From: an uncultured Collinsella sp.
GTDB taxonomy: Bacteria; Actinomycetota; Coriobacteriia; Coriobacteriales; Coriobacteriaceae
NCBI GenBank assembly: GCA_902491395.1
Contig: CABUHO010000010.1
Span: 16,926-80,925, forward strand
Length of the DNA stretch: 64,000 nucleotides
Direction of reading: 5' to 3'
Numbering within the stretch: the stretch's first letter is position 1; each line of letters begins with the position of its first letter. The notes beneath the pieces are model-generated. The model ran no database searches. It saw only the letters and a program-made list of their open reading frames with translations, and had not been told where the DNA came from. Position numbers and translations under genes: made by a program. This document shows positions 8,058-15,455 of this stretch, piece by piece.

Positions 8058-8870
8058 ATGGCATTCATGAAACGCGTGCGTCTCGATGACGAACTGATTT
8101 CACAGGGCATCTGCGCCGATCGCGCGGATGCCCTTCGCACTCTTATGGCCGGCTTGGTCTCGAGTGGCGGCGAGCGCTTGACTTCGCCGGGCCTAAAGGT
8201 GACGCCGGGCCTACCGCTGCACGTGAAGGGGCGCATTCCGTACGTTGGACGCGGCGGCCTTAAGCTCGAGGGTGCGCTCGATGCGTTTTGTATCGATCCC
8301 ACGGGCCTTGCCTGCCTGGACGTAGGCTGCTCTACCGGCGGCTTTACCGATTGCCTGCTCAAGCGCGGAGCTGCGACCGTTGTTTCGGTGGACGTGGGTC
8401 GCGCCCAGTTCGATTGGTCGTTGCGTCAGGACGATCGCGTGACGCTGCATGAGCGTACAAACGTGACGCAGCTGCCTGAGCTTGGCTATGCCGGTGCCAT
8501 CGACCTGGCTGTATGTGATGTCTCGTTTACCAGCATCGCGAATATCATCGACGCCGTGCTGGCGTGCCTGAAGCCTTCGGGTTCGTTCTGCACGCTCGTA
8601 AAGCCCCAGTTTGAGGCGCCGGCTGCGCTGGTGGGCGACGGCGGTATCGTGACCGACCCCGCCGTCCGCCGCGATACGCTCGTGGCGACGATTGAGCTTT
8701 TTGCCGCCAAGGGCCTGTTCCCGCTTGACGTGTGCGTGTCGCCCATCCATGGCGCTAAGGGCAACGTTGAGTTTTTCCTGTACGGCACAAGGTTTGCCTC
8801 CGGCGACTGCACCGACGATGAGCTGCAATCCCAGGTTTCGGTTTTGAGCGAGAAAGCTGCAACGCTATGA
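8058..8870 (+). CDS. tlyA: TlyA-family rRNA (cytidine-2'-O)-methyltransferase
   Basis: 270 residues. Starts at 8055 (TTG), 8058 and 8067 are all possible and none has a strong ribosome site; 8058 is chosen. An N-terminal S4 RNA-binding domain (about 5-65, RLDDELISQGICADRADALR) is followed by an FtsJ-type Rossmann methyltransferase. Motif I is CLDVGCSTGGFTDCLL, with CDVSFTS and TLVKPQFE further on. In mycobacteria TlyA methylates 16S C1409 and 23S C1920 and affects capreomycin sensitivity. The stop overlaps nadK (ATGA). Confidence 0.88.
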   Translation: MAFMKRVRLDDELISQGICADRADALRTLMAGLVSSGGERLTSPGLKVTPGLPLHVKGRIPYVGRGGLKLEGALDAFCIDPTGLACLDVGCSTGGFTDCLLKRGAATVVSVDVGRAQFDWSLRQDDRVTLHERTNVTQLPELGYAGAIDLAVCDVSFTSIANIIDAVLACLKPSGSFCTLVKPQFEAPAALVGDGGIVTDPAVRRDTLVATIELFAAKGLFPLDVCVSPIHGAKGNVEFFLYGTRFASGDCTDDELQSQVSVLSEKAATL

Positions 8871-9727
8871 AGGTCTTTCTGGTTCCCAATTACTACAAGC
8901 AAGAGGCGGTCGAGAGCGGCCTGATGCTCGAGCTTTGGCTTTCGCGCCAGGGCTACGAGGTCGCATGGGCTGCCGACCAGCGCTCCAAGATCCAAAGCGC
9001 GCCCGATGTTGACGATGCCGACCTGGTCATTACGCTCGGCGGCGACGGTACGCTGCTGCGCGCGGCTCGTATCCTCAACTACCGCGAGATTCCCATTTTG
9101 GGTCTTTCCTATGGTCATTTGGGCTTTTTGACGGCCGCGAGTCCCGAGGAGCGCGACATTTTGCAGGTTGTGAGCGATGCTCTGTCCGGCGAGCTCCACG
9201 TGAGCCGCCGCGCCACCATCGCCGCCGATATCGTTTCGGTGCGCGAAGACGGCACGAAGGATGTCGTGCGCACGTTTGCCCTCAACGACATGGCACTTAC
9301 GCGCGGCCCCCTTTCCGATATGGTTGAGTTTGACATTACGGTGTCCGGCCATCATATCGATCGCCTGCGCGGTGACGGTGTCGTCGTGTCGACGGCGACT
9401 GGCTCTACGGGTTACGCGCTCAGTGCCGGTGGCCCCATCGTGAGTCCTGACTATACGGGCATGGTCTGTGTGCCCATCGCCCCGCATACCATTCAGGCTC
9501 GCGCTTTTTTGACCTCGCCGAGTGATGTCGTCGAGATCTTTATGTCCGATGATCGCCCGAGCGTGCCGGCGATTGCCATCGACGGACAGTTTATTACTTG
9601 CGATGGTACGGTCGAGAGCGTGGCCGTGCGTCGCGGTCCCGGCGATGTGTTGCTTCTGGATTACGGCCCCGAGAGCTTCTATAACTCGGTGAGCCGTGTG
9701 TTCTACGGAGTGCGTCATGATCGATGA
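8867..9727 (+). CDS. nadK: NAD kinase
   Basis: 286 residues. The GGDGT motif (LGGDGTLLRAARI) is at about residues 57-69, followed by YGHLGFLTA and the conserved DGVVVSTATGSTGYALSAGG loop that binds NAD. It phosphorylates NAD to NADP. It overlaps tlyA by 4 bases and recN by 11, so translation is coupled. tlyA-nadK-recN is a conserved order; the argR often found in it is missing here. Confidence 0.95.
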   Translation: MKVFLVPNYYKQEAVESGLMLELWLSRQGYEVAWAADQRSKIQSAPDVDDADLVITLGGDGTLLRAARILNYREIPILGLSYGHLGFLTAASPEERDILQVVSDALSGELHVSRRATIAADIVSVREDGTKDVVRTFALNDMALTRGPLSDMVEFDITVSGHHIDRLRGDGVVVSTATGSTGYALSAGGPIVSPDYTGMVCVPIAPHTIQARAFLTSPSDVVEIFMSDDRPSVPAIAIDGQFITCDGTVESVAVRRGPGDVLLLDYGPESFYNSVSRVFYGVRHDR

Positions 9728-11345
9728 GCTGCAGGTTTCTAACATTGCACTCATTCGTGAGGCGACGCTGGTGCCGAGTTCCGGCCTGACTGTCCTGACC
9801 GGCGAGACCGGTGCCGGCAAGACCGCGCTGCTCTCGGCGCTCAAGCTCATATTGGGCGAGCGCGCGGATTCGTCGACCGTGCGCGAGGGCGAGGCGCTGG
9901 CGAGCGTCGAGGCGCGCCTATTCGATGGCCCGCACGACACTGAGGGGTTCACCGTACAGCGCAGCCTTTCTGCCGAGGGCCGCAGTCGCGTAAAAATTGA
10001 CGGCCGTATCGCCAGCGTGCGTGAGCTTTCGGAGCGCGTCGGCGTGATGATGGATCTTTGCGGTCAGCACGAGCACCAGCGCTTGCTAGATCCAGCACAT
10101 CATGTTGCCATGGTCGATGCCTGGGCTGGGCGCGCAGCGCTTGAGGCGCTCGAGAAGTATCGCGCCTGTTTTAAGGCTTCGCGTGACGCCGCCAAGGAGC
10201 TTCGCCGTGTGGAGGAAGCCTCGCGTGCGCAGGGGAGCCGTGTCGAGGAGGCTCGCTTTGCCCTCGAGCGCATCGGCGAGGTCGACCCCAAGCCGGGCGA
10301 GTATGAGGAACTCGAGGAACTGCTGCCGCGCTCCGAACATGCCGAGGTACTGGTTGCCACAGCTAACGATGCCCATGCATCGCTTGCCGCCGAAGGGGGA
10401 GCGCTCGATGCCGTGAACAGCGCCGTGGCAGAGCTTTCCCGTATGGCTACCGTCGATCGCAAACTGGGCGACATTGCCGATGCGCTTACGGATGCCTGCA
10501 TCTCCCTTGAGGATAGCGCGAACGAGCTTCGTGCCTATCGCGATGGCGTCGCCTTCGACCCGCGCGAGCTCGCTCGCATGCGTGAGCGGTATTCCGACCT
10601 CAAGGGCCTGTTGCGCCAGTGGGGTCCCACCATGGACGATGTTTTTGCCATGCGCGATCGCTCGCAAGAGCTGCTGTCCCTGGTCGATGATGGCGATGAG
10701 CAGATCAAAAAGGCGCGTGAGGCACTCGGGAGCGCCGAGCGCGAGCTGTTCGCTGCCGCCAAGGCGCTTAAGCGCGCTCGCAATACGGCGGCCCCGCGCT
10801 TCTGCCACGAGGTTGGTCGTCAGATGGCACGCTTGGAGATGGGCGGCGCCGAGCTCGTTTGGGAGTCGCGTGATCTTCCGCGCGCCGAGTGGACGCCGGC
10901 GGGTCCTTCGAGCTACGAGCTTTTGTATCGCAGCGGTGCTGGCTTGACGCCGCGACCCCTGCGCCGCATTGCGTCGGGCGGCGAGCTCAGCCGCGTTATG
11001 CTGGCGAGCAAGGTGGTCTTGGGTAATGCGGACGGTGTCGATACGCTGGTGTTTGACGAGGTCGATGCCGGTGTCGGCGGCTCCACGGCTCGTGCTCTTG
11101 CTGGTGTGCTGGCCGATCTTGCCGCTACGCATCAAGTGATTGTCGTAACCCACTTGGCGCAAGTCGCCGTCATGGCCGACAAGCATTATGTTGTCAGCAA
11201 GGAGCCGGGCGATGTTCCCCAGACGCATTTGGACGAGGTAACCGGCGAAGCGCGTACCGCCGAAATCGCCCGAATGTTGAGCGGCGATCAGTCGGAGGCA
11301 AGCTTGGCCCACGCAAAGCAGATGCTTGAAGAAGCTCGAGGCTAG
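9717..11345 (+). CDS. recN: DNA repair protein RecN
   Basis: 542 residues; the ATG lies inside the end of nadK. SMC-like ATPase: Walker A GETGAGKTALL near residue 35, a long coiled-coil middle (about 150-360), the signature RIASGGELSRVMLASK, and Walker B TLVFDEVDAGVGG. RecN acts in double-strand break repair by tethering DNA. It is the last gene of the efp operon. Convergent with the RpiR regulator; a short inverted repeat lies between them. Confidence 0.94.
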   Translation: MIDELQVSNIALIREATLVPSSGLTVLTGETGAGKTALLSALKLILGERADSSTVREGEALASVEARLFDGPHDTEGFTVQRSLSAEGRSRVKIDGRIASVRELSERVGVMMDLCGQHEHQRLLDPAHHVAMVDAWAGRAALEALEKYRACFKASRDAAKELRRVEEASRAQGSRVEEARFALERIGEVDPKPGEYEELEELLPRSEHAEVLVATANDAHASLAAEGGALDAVNSAVAELSRMATVDRKLGDIADALTDACISLEDSANELRAYRDGVAFDPRELARMRERYSDLKGLLRQWGPTMDDVFAMRDRSQELLSLVDDGDEQIKKAREALGSAERELFAAAKALKRARNTAAPRFCHEVGRQMARLEMGGAELVWESRDLPRAEWTPAGPSSYELLYRSGAGLTPRPLRRIASGGELSRVMLASKVVLGNADGVDTLVFDEVDAGVGGSTARALAGVLADLAATHQVIVVTHLAQVAVMADKHYVVSKEPGDVPQTHLDEVTGEARTAEIARMLSGDQSEASLAHAKQMLEEARG

Positions 11346-11363
11346 GTCGTATCAGCGGTGTTG

Positions 11364-11395
11364 GTGGGACAAAAGAGACTGAAATTTTGTCCCAC
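11364..11395. repeat. Inverted repeat, GTGGGACAAAA family (intergenic hairpin)
   Basis: GTGGGACAAAA at 11364-11374 is the exact reverse complement of 11385-11395, with a 10-base loop. It lies between convergent recN and rpiR and may end both transcripts. The same TGGGACAAA arm occurs at 33969-34070, and a close variant at 28856-28877. Confidence 0.8.
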
Positions 11396-11403
11396 TTCGC
11401 GTT

Positions 11404-12261
11404 TTACTCTACGACTTTATCCGGTTGGATGAGCTCCTCGTAGTAGCTGATATGTTCGCGAGCGTCTTCAATCTCGGGCAGCAGGAAGTTGTAGATAACT
11501 TCGATGATCATCGTGGCGCTGATCTTGGAGAACGCAAAGTCACCCGTCGTCAGCAGCGCCTCGTGGTTGACGGTATTAAAAGTGTAGTCTGCCAGACGCG
11601 CAAGTGGAGACTTGCTGTCGCTGCTGATGACGACTACGGTGGCACCGCAGTCGCGAGCCGCTTTTGCCATGCGATTCAGTCTGCGCGATTTGCCGGAGTT
11701 TGAGATGAGCACGATGACGTCACCCGGGCGCAACGTGAGTGCAAAGCCGATTGATGTCTCGCTAATGGTGCTCGCCATGCAGCGCAGGCCCAGCTGCGAA
11801 AACTTAAATGTCGCATCGAGCGCGACTGCGTTCGTATTGCCCACAGCCGCAAACTCAATAACCCCTGCATGCTTAAGGGCATGTACAACAGCCGCCAGCG
11901 TATCGTGGTCGATCCCGTCGATGGTCGCATTAAGCTCGCTCACCTTGGCAGCCAGGATGTTCTTGAGGCTCTGCTCCATATTGTCGAGTGAGACCTCGTC
12001 AGTCAGGCCCTCGTTGCGCTGGCTTTCCAAATCCCTCGCCAGCGAAAACTGAAAGCTGCGGAAGCTGCCAAAGCCAAGCTTGCGGCAGAAGCGCGAAACG
12101 GTCGCCTCGGACGTGGCGGCGGCGCGCGAGAGCTGAGCCGCCGTGAGGCGTGGCGCCTCGGACTGGTGCTCCAATATATAGTCGACAATGCGCTGCTCTG
12201 ACTCGCTGTATCCCTGATGGGTACTAATGAGGGAAAGTGCGCTCTTGCTACTATCGGTCAT
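11404..12261 (-). CDS. MurR/RpiR family transcriptional regulator (HTH + SIS)
   Basis: 285 residues. The start at 12261 is chosen because CAGGAG lies 6 bases upstream. The N-terminal HTH_6 domain (about 10-80) contains LTAAQLSRAAATSEATVSRFCRKLGF. The C-terminal SIS sugar-phosphate domain (about 120-255) has VGNTNAVALDATFKFSQLG and VIVLISNSGKSRRL. Such regulators sense sugar phosphates. It is divergent from the fructose PTS operon, so it probably controls it, with fructose-1-phosphate a likely ligand (inference). The shared 272-base intergenic region holds candidate operators. Confidence 0.88.
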   Translation of the reverse strand: MTDSSKSALSLISTHQGYSESEQRIVDYILEHQSEAPRLTAAQLSRAAATSEATVSRFCRKLGFGSFRSFQFSLARDLESQRNEGLTDEVSLDNMEQSLKNILAAKVSELNATIDGIDHDTLAAVVHALKHAGVIEFAAVGNTNAVALDATFKFSQLGLRCMASTISETSIGFALTLRPGDVIVLISNSGKSRRLNRMAKAARDCGATVVVISSDSKSPLARLADYTFNTVNHEALLTTGDFAFSKISATMIIEVIYNFLLPEIEDAREHISYYEELIQPDKVVE

Positions 12262-12362
12262 GGATGGCTCCTGGTTGGCATGATAATCGGACTCGTTTTG
12301 TAATGTCATAGTATAGGGGGATTTTCAATTACAAGATACACCTTGCCGTTTCAGGTGTTGAT

Positions 12363-12406
12363 GGTAAACTTTCACCTACCGTTTACGGTTATGAAAGAAC
12401 CTTTCA
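12363..12406. promoter_or_regulatory. Candidate operator region, rpiR / fructose PTS
   Basis: The near-palindrome TGAAAGAACCTTTCA lies at 12392-12406 (arms TGAAAG/CTTTCA, 3-base centre). Just upstream, GGTAAAC (12363-12369) and ACCGTTTACGGT form a second symmetric patch. The position between the divergent regulator and the PTS gene suits repressor or activator sites. No good -35/-10 pair was found. Confidence 0.4.
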
Positions 12407-12533
12407 CCGGAGAATTGCGCCTTGTCTCTTCTCACGCGGACGGTAGGTTGGTATCTTTCAGTTGTGGAAAAGCGCGCAAGGACGCGCGTGTAGGGGAGCG
12501 CCTGCGGGCGCAAAACTTAAAAAGGAGGGACAC

Positions 12534-14537
12534 ATGGCTAAGTTTGACATCATCGCCGCCACCGGTTGCCCGACCGGCATTGCGCACACCTTCATGGCGA
12601 AGGAGGCGCTGGAGAAGGCAGCTGCCGAGCGAGGTCTGACCATTAAGGTCGAGACCCATGGCCAGGTCGGTGTCGAGAACGAGCTCACCAAGAGCGAGAT
12701 CGCCGGTGCCAAGGCCGTCGTCGTCGCAGCCGATAAGGATGTCCAGGCTGAGCGTTTCGCCGGTAAGCCCATGGTTTCCGTCGGCGTTTCCAAGGCCCTG
12801 TCCGTCGAGGCCGCCGGAAAGCTGATTGACCGCGCGCTCGCCGCCAAGGGCGACGATACGGTTACCGCTGCCGCCGATGTCGAGGACGAGGTCGAGGAGA
12901 AGGAGTCCATCGGCCACGTTATCTACAAGCACCTCATGAACGGCGTCAGCCACATGCTGGTCTTCGTCGTTGCCGGTGGTGTTCTGACCGCCGTTTCGTT
13001 CCTGTGGGGCATCACGTCCTTCGATTCGACGGCTGCCGACTACAACACCTTCGCCGCTATGCTCAAGATCATCGGCGGCATCGCCATGAACCTCATGGTT
13101 CCCGTGCTTTCTGCCTACATCGCCGAGTCCATCGGTAAGCGCCCGGCGCTCGTCCCTGGTTTTGTCGCCGGTATGATCGCCATTCAGGGCCTGCCTGTTA
13201 ACGCCGAGACCGGCATGATCGACGCCGGTGGCGCCGGCGTGGGCTTCGGCTTCCTGGGCGGCATCGTCGGCGGCTTCCTCGCTGGCTATGTCATCCTGCT
13301 GCTCGAGAAGGTATTTGCCGGTCTGCCCAAGAACCTGGACGGCCTCAAGGCTATCTTCCTGTACCCGCTGTTCTCGACGGCTATCGTCGGCCTGGTCATG
13401 CTCGGCATTTCCGGCCCCATGGCTGCCATCAACACCGCCATGATGGACTTCCTCAAGGGCCTGTCCGCCTCTGGCGCCGTTGTCCTGGGTCTTGCCATCG
13501 GCTGCATGTGCGCCTTTGACATGGGTGGCCCGGTCAACAAGGCTGCTTACGTCACCGGTACTGCTATGCTCACCGAGGCACTGGCTGCTGGCGTTGGCAC
13601 CGATACCTACAACTTCGGCACCAACTTCATGGCTGCCGTCTCCGCTGCTTGCATCGTTCCGCCGCTGATCACAACCTTCGCCGTCGTCGTCGGCAAGAAG
13701 TACTTCAGCCAGGAGGATCACGACGCCGGTATCGTCAACCTCATTCTTGGTTGCACTCACATCACCGAGGGCGCCATTCCGTTCATGACCAAGAACATCT
13801 GGCCGGTCATGCCCATCATGATGCTCGGTTCCTCTATCGCTTCGATCCTGACCATTATGTTCAACGTTCACGATCCGGCGCCTCACGGTGGCTTCCTGGT
13901 CCTGCCCGTTGTCGAGAACGGTCCGCTGTGGGTCCTCGCGATCCTCATCGGCGCTGTGGTCGGTGGCATCCTGTTCGTAGCCTTCAAGAAGTACGACTTC
14001 GAGAAGAACCAGAAGGCCGCTCCTGCAGCCAAGCCGGTTGAGGCTCCCAAGGCCGCTGCCGTCGAGGCCTCCAAGGCCGAGGCTGCCGACTTCGTGAAGG
14101 TTGAGAACGTCTTTGTCGCCGAGGACTTCGCTTCTCGTGACGAGGCTCTGAGCTTCGTTTCCAACCAGGCTGTCAAGGCCGGTACTGCCAGCGACGCCGA
14201 CGCCGTGATGAACGCCTTCCTGGCCCGCGAGGCCGAGGGCACCACGGGCATGATGGAGGGCTTCGCCATCCCGCATGCCAAGTCCGACGCCATTACCGAG
14301 GCTGCCGTCATCGTCGTTAAGGACGAGTCCGGCGTGACCGGTTGGGATACCATGGACGGCGCTCCCGTCAACGTGGCCATCGCTCTGCTCATCCCTGGTG
14401 CACAGGCTGGCACCACGCACCTCAAGATCCTGTCCAAGGTCGCCGAGGCGCTCATGGACGAGGACTTCCGTGGCACCGTCAAGGGTTCCACCGACGCCGC
14501 CGAGATCGCCAAGACGATCAACGCCCGCCTGGTCTAA
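12534..14537 (+). CDS. Fructose-type PTS permease, EIIB-EIIC-EIIA fusion
   Basis: 667 residues; AAAGGAGGG lies just ahead of the ATG. Domain order is B-C-A. EIIB-fru (about 1-105) has the phospho-Cys at residue 12 in ATGCPTGIAHT. EIIC-fru (about 120-490) is a multi-spanning membrane domain with GFVAGMIAIQG and the GAIPF motif (TEGAIPFM). An Ala/Lys/Pro linker leads to EIIA (about 525-667) with phospho-His 581 in FAIPHAKSD. It imports fructose as fructose-1-phosphate, which the two downstream kinases use. HPr and Enzyme I genes follow. Most fused fructose permeases begin with EIIA, so this order is notable. A clear terminator follows. Confidence 0.93.
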   Translation: MAKFDIIAATGCPTGIAHTFMAKEALEKAAAERGLTIKVETHGQVGVENELTKSEIAGAKAVVVAADKDVQAERFAGKPMVSVGVSKALSVEAAGKLIDRALAAKGDDTVTAAADVEDEVEEKESIGHVIYKHLMNGVSHMLVFVVAGGVLTAVSFLWGITSFDSTAADYNTFAAMLKIIGGIAMNLMVPVLSAYIAESIGKRPALVPGFVAGMIAIQGLPVNAETGMIDAGGAGVGFGFLGGIVGGFLAGYVILLLEKVFAGLPKNLDGLKAIFLYPLFSTAIVGLVMLGISGPMAAINTAMMDFLKGLSASGAVVLGLAIGCMCAFDMGGPVNKAAYVTGTAMLTEALAAGVGTDTYNFGTNFMAAVSAACIVPPLITTFAVVVGKKYFSQEDHDAGIVNLILGCTHITEGAIPFMTKNIWPVMPIMMLGSSIASILTIMFNVHDPAPHGGFLVLPVVENGPLWVLAILIGAVVGGILFVAFKKYDFEKNQKAAPAAKPVEAPKAAAVEASKAEAADFVKVENVFVAEDFASRDEALSFVSNQAVKAGTASDADAVMNAFLAREAEGTTGMMEGFAIPHAKSDAITEAAVIVVKDESGVTGWDTMDGAPVNVAIALLIPGAQAGTTHLKILSKVAEALMDEDFRGTVKGSTDAAEIAKTINARLV

Positions 14538-14575
14538 TTCCACAGTACGCGAATAACATCGCCCCCTGTAACAAA

Positions 14576-14608
14576 GGCGAGGACTCCCCACGAGCCCTCG
14601 CCTTTTTT
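14576..14608 (+). terminator. Terminator of the PTS permease gene
   Basis: GGCGAGG (14576-14582) pairs with CCTCGCC (14596-14602), followed directly by TTTTTT. Confidence 0.9.
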
Positions 14609-14612
14609 CATT

Positions 14613-14703
14613 CCCCTTCTTCTAACTTGCGGTGAAATAAGGACTGTTTAAATGTTTCAACCCTAAAATCAGTCCATATTTCACCGCAACTTAGAAGAAG
14701 GGG
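14613..14703. repeat. Long inverted repeat, GCGGTGAAATA family
   Basis: Arms 14613-14646 and 14670-14703 (34 bases each) are reverse complements with two mismatches, around a 23-base loop. The inner arm contains TTGCGGTGAAATAAGGACTG. Nearly the same arm occurs at 23401-23467. It stands 5 bases after the PTS terminator, so a terminator role is not needed here. See findings. Confidence 0.9.
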
Positions 14704-14797
14704 ATAGCGCGGCCCGTCTATCGGATCGTCCGTGCGGACAAATATTCAGCCAGAATTCCGTTCGCACGATATTTCTTGGACCAACCGAGTTCCCGCA

Positions 14798-14926
14798 GCT
14801 CACCTGCCGGGCGGGGCGGTTAAGTTTGTCGCGAGTTCCGCACGCAAAGGAAAGCACTTAATGTGCTTTCCGTCTTGCGCAGGACTGTAGAGCAGCAAAC
14901 TTAACCGCCCCGCCCGGCAGGCGAGC
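14798..14926. repeat. Large cruciform-like element with inner hairpin (family shared with 30560-30680)
   Basis: Outer arms 14798-14828 and 14896-14926 are 31 bases with one mismatch (core GGGCGGGGCGGTTAAGTTTG). An inner hairpin at 14849-14871 has arms GGAAAGCAC/GTGCTTTCC around TTAAT. The inner 67 bases resemble, in the opposite orientation, the inner part of the element at 30560-30680, while the outer arms differ. It lies in the 527-base gene-free stretch 14538-15064, which otherwise holds a terminator, the 14613 repeat and the ptsH leader. Confidence 0.9.
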
Positions 14927-15013
14927 GGACAGGAAGGACATCCGTCCAACAATTCGTGCGAAACACAATGAAAAACCGTTTGATGTGAGTTAATATAAAC
15001 AACGTCGTGAATC

Positions 15014-15061
15014 TGACTCCTGCCACATGCATGACAGGGGTTAAACACAAAAAAGGAGTCA
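15014..15061 (+). promoter_or_regulatory. ptsH leader with a possible ribosome-site-masking pairing
   Basis: TGACTCCT at 15014-15021 is the exact complement of AGGAGTCA at 15054-15061, which contains the ptsH ribosome binding site (AAAAAGGAG). Pairing would close a hairpin with a 32-base loop over the site. Only sequence complementarity supports this. Confidence 0.4.
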
Positions 15062-15064
15062 ATT

Positions 15065-15328
15065 ATGGTTTCTGAGAAGGCTACCCTCGTTAATCCTCAG
15101 GGTCTGCACATGCGTCCGGCTGGTCTGTTTGCCTCCACCATGGGCAAGTACGCCTGTGACGTGACGGTCGTCACCCCCGAGAAGGAGGTCAACGGCAAGT
15201 CCCCGATGGCCCTCATGGCTGCTGGTATCCCCTGCGGCACCGAGGTCGAGGTCAAGTGCGACGGCGCCGACGAGGCCGAGGCTCTGGCTGCTGCCATCGA
15301 GCTCATCAAGAGCGGTCTTGGCGAGTAG
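15065..15328 (+). CDS. ptsH: Phosphocarrier protein HPr
   Basis: 87 residues, the full family length. The active-site His15 lies in NPQGLHMRPAG and a Ser46 is present in NGKSPMALM, the site phosphorylated by HPr kinase in Gram-positive bacteria. HPr passes phosphate from Enzyme I to EIIA. Ser46 suggests catabolite control by HPr(Ser-P) is possible, but no hprK is in this window. Strong AAAAAGGAG ribosome site. It is followed by a hairpin-T-tract that separates it from ptsI. Confidence 0.96.
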   Translation: MVSEKATLVNPQGLHMRPAGLFASTMGKYACDVTVVTPEKEVNGKSPMALMAAGIPCGTEVEVKCDGADEAEALAAAIELIKSGLGE

Positions 15329-15373
15329 AACTCAAACGGGTCGCATGTTGAACAACTAAGTTCATATTTGGGG

Positions 15374-15409
15374 GCGCAGTGACCTGTCTTAAGGTAGCTG
15401 CGCTCTTTT
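15374..15409 (+). terminator. Terminator or attenuator between ptsH and ptsI
   Basis: GCGCAG (15374-15379) pairs with CTGCGC (15398-15403), with an inner ACCT/AGGT pairing, then TCTTTTG. Partial read-through could give more HPr than Enzyme I (inference). Confidence 0.7.
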
Positions 15410-15455
15410 GTCATGGATATGGCAAAACGCTTTATCACATGACACGGAGAGAGGA

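Noticed and set aside
12432..14591. Very long open frame (719 codons) on the minus strand across the PTS permease
   Set aside because: It is the antisense shadow of a GC-rich gene with strong codon bias. The plus-strand frame has clear PTS domains and a ribosome site.
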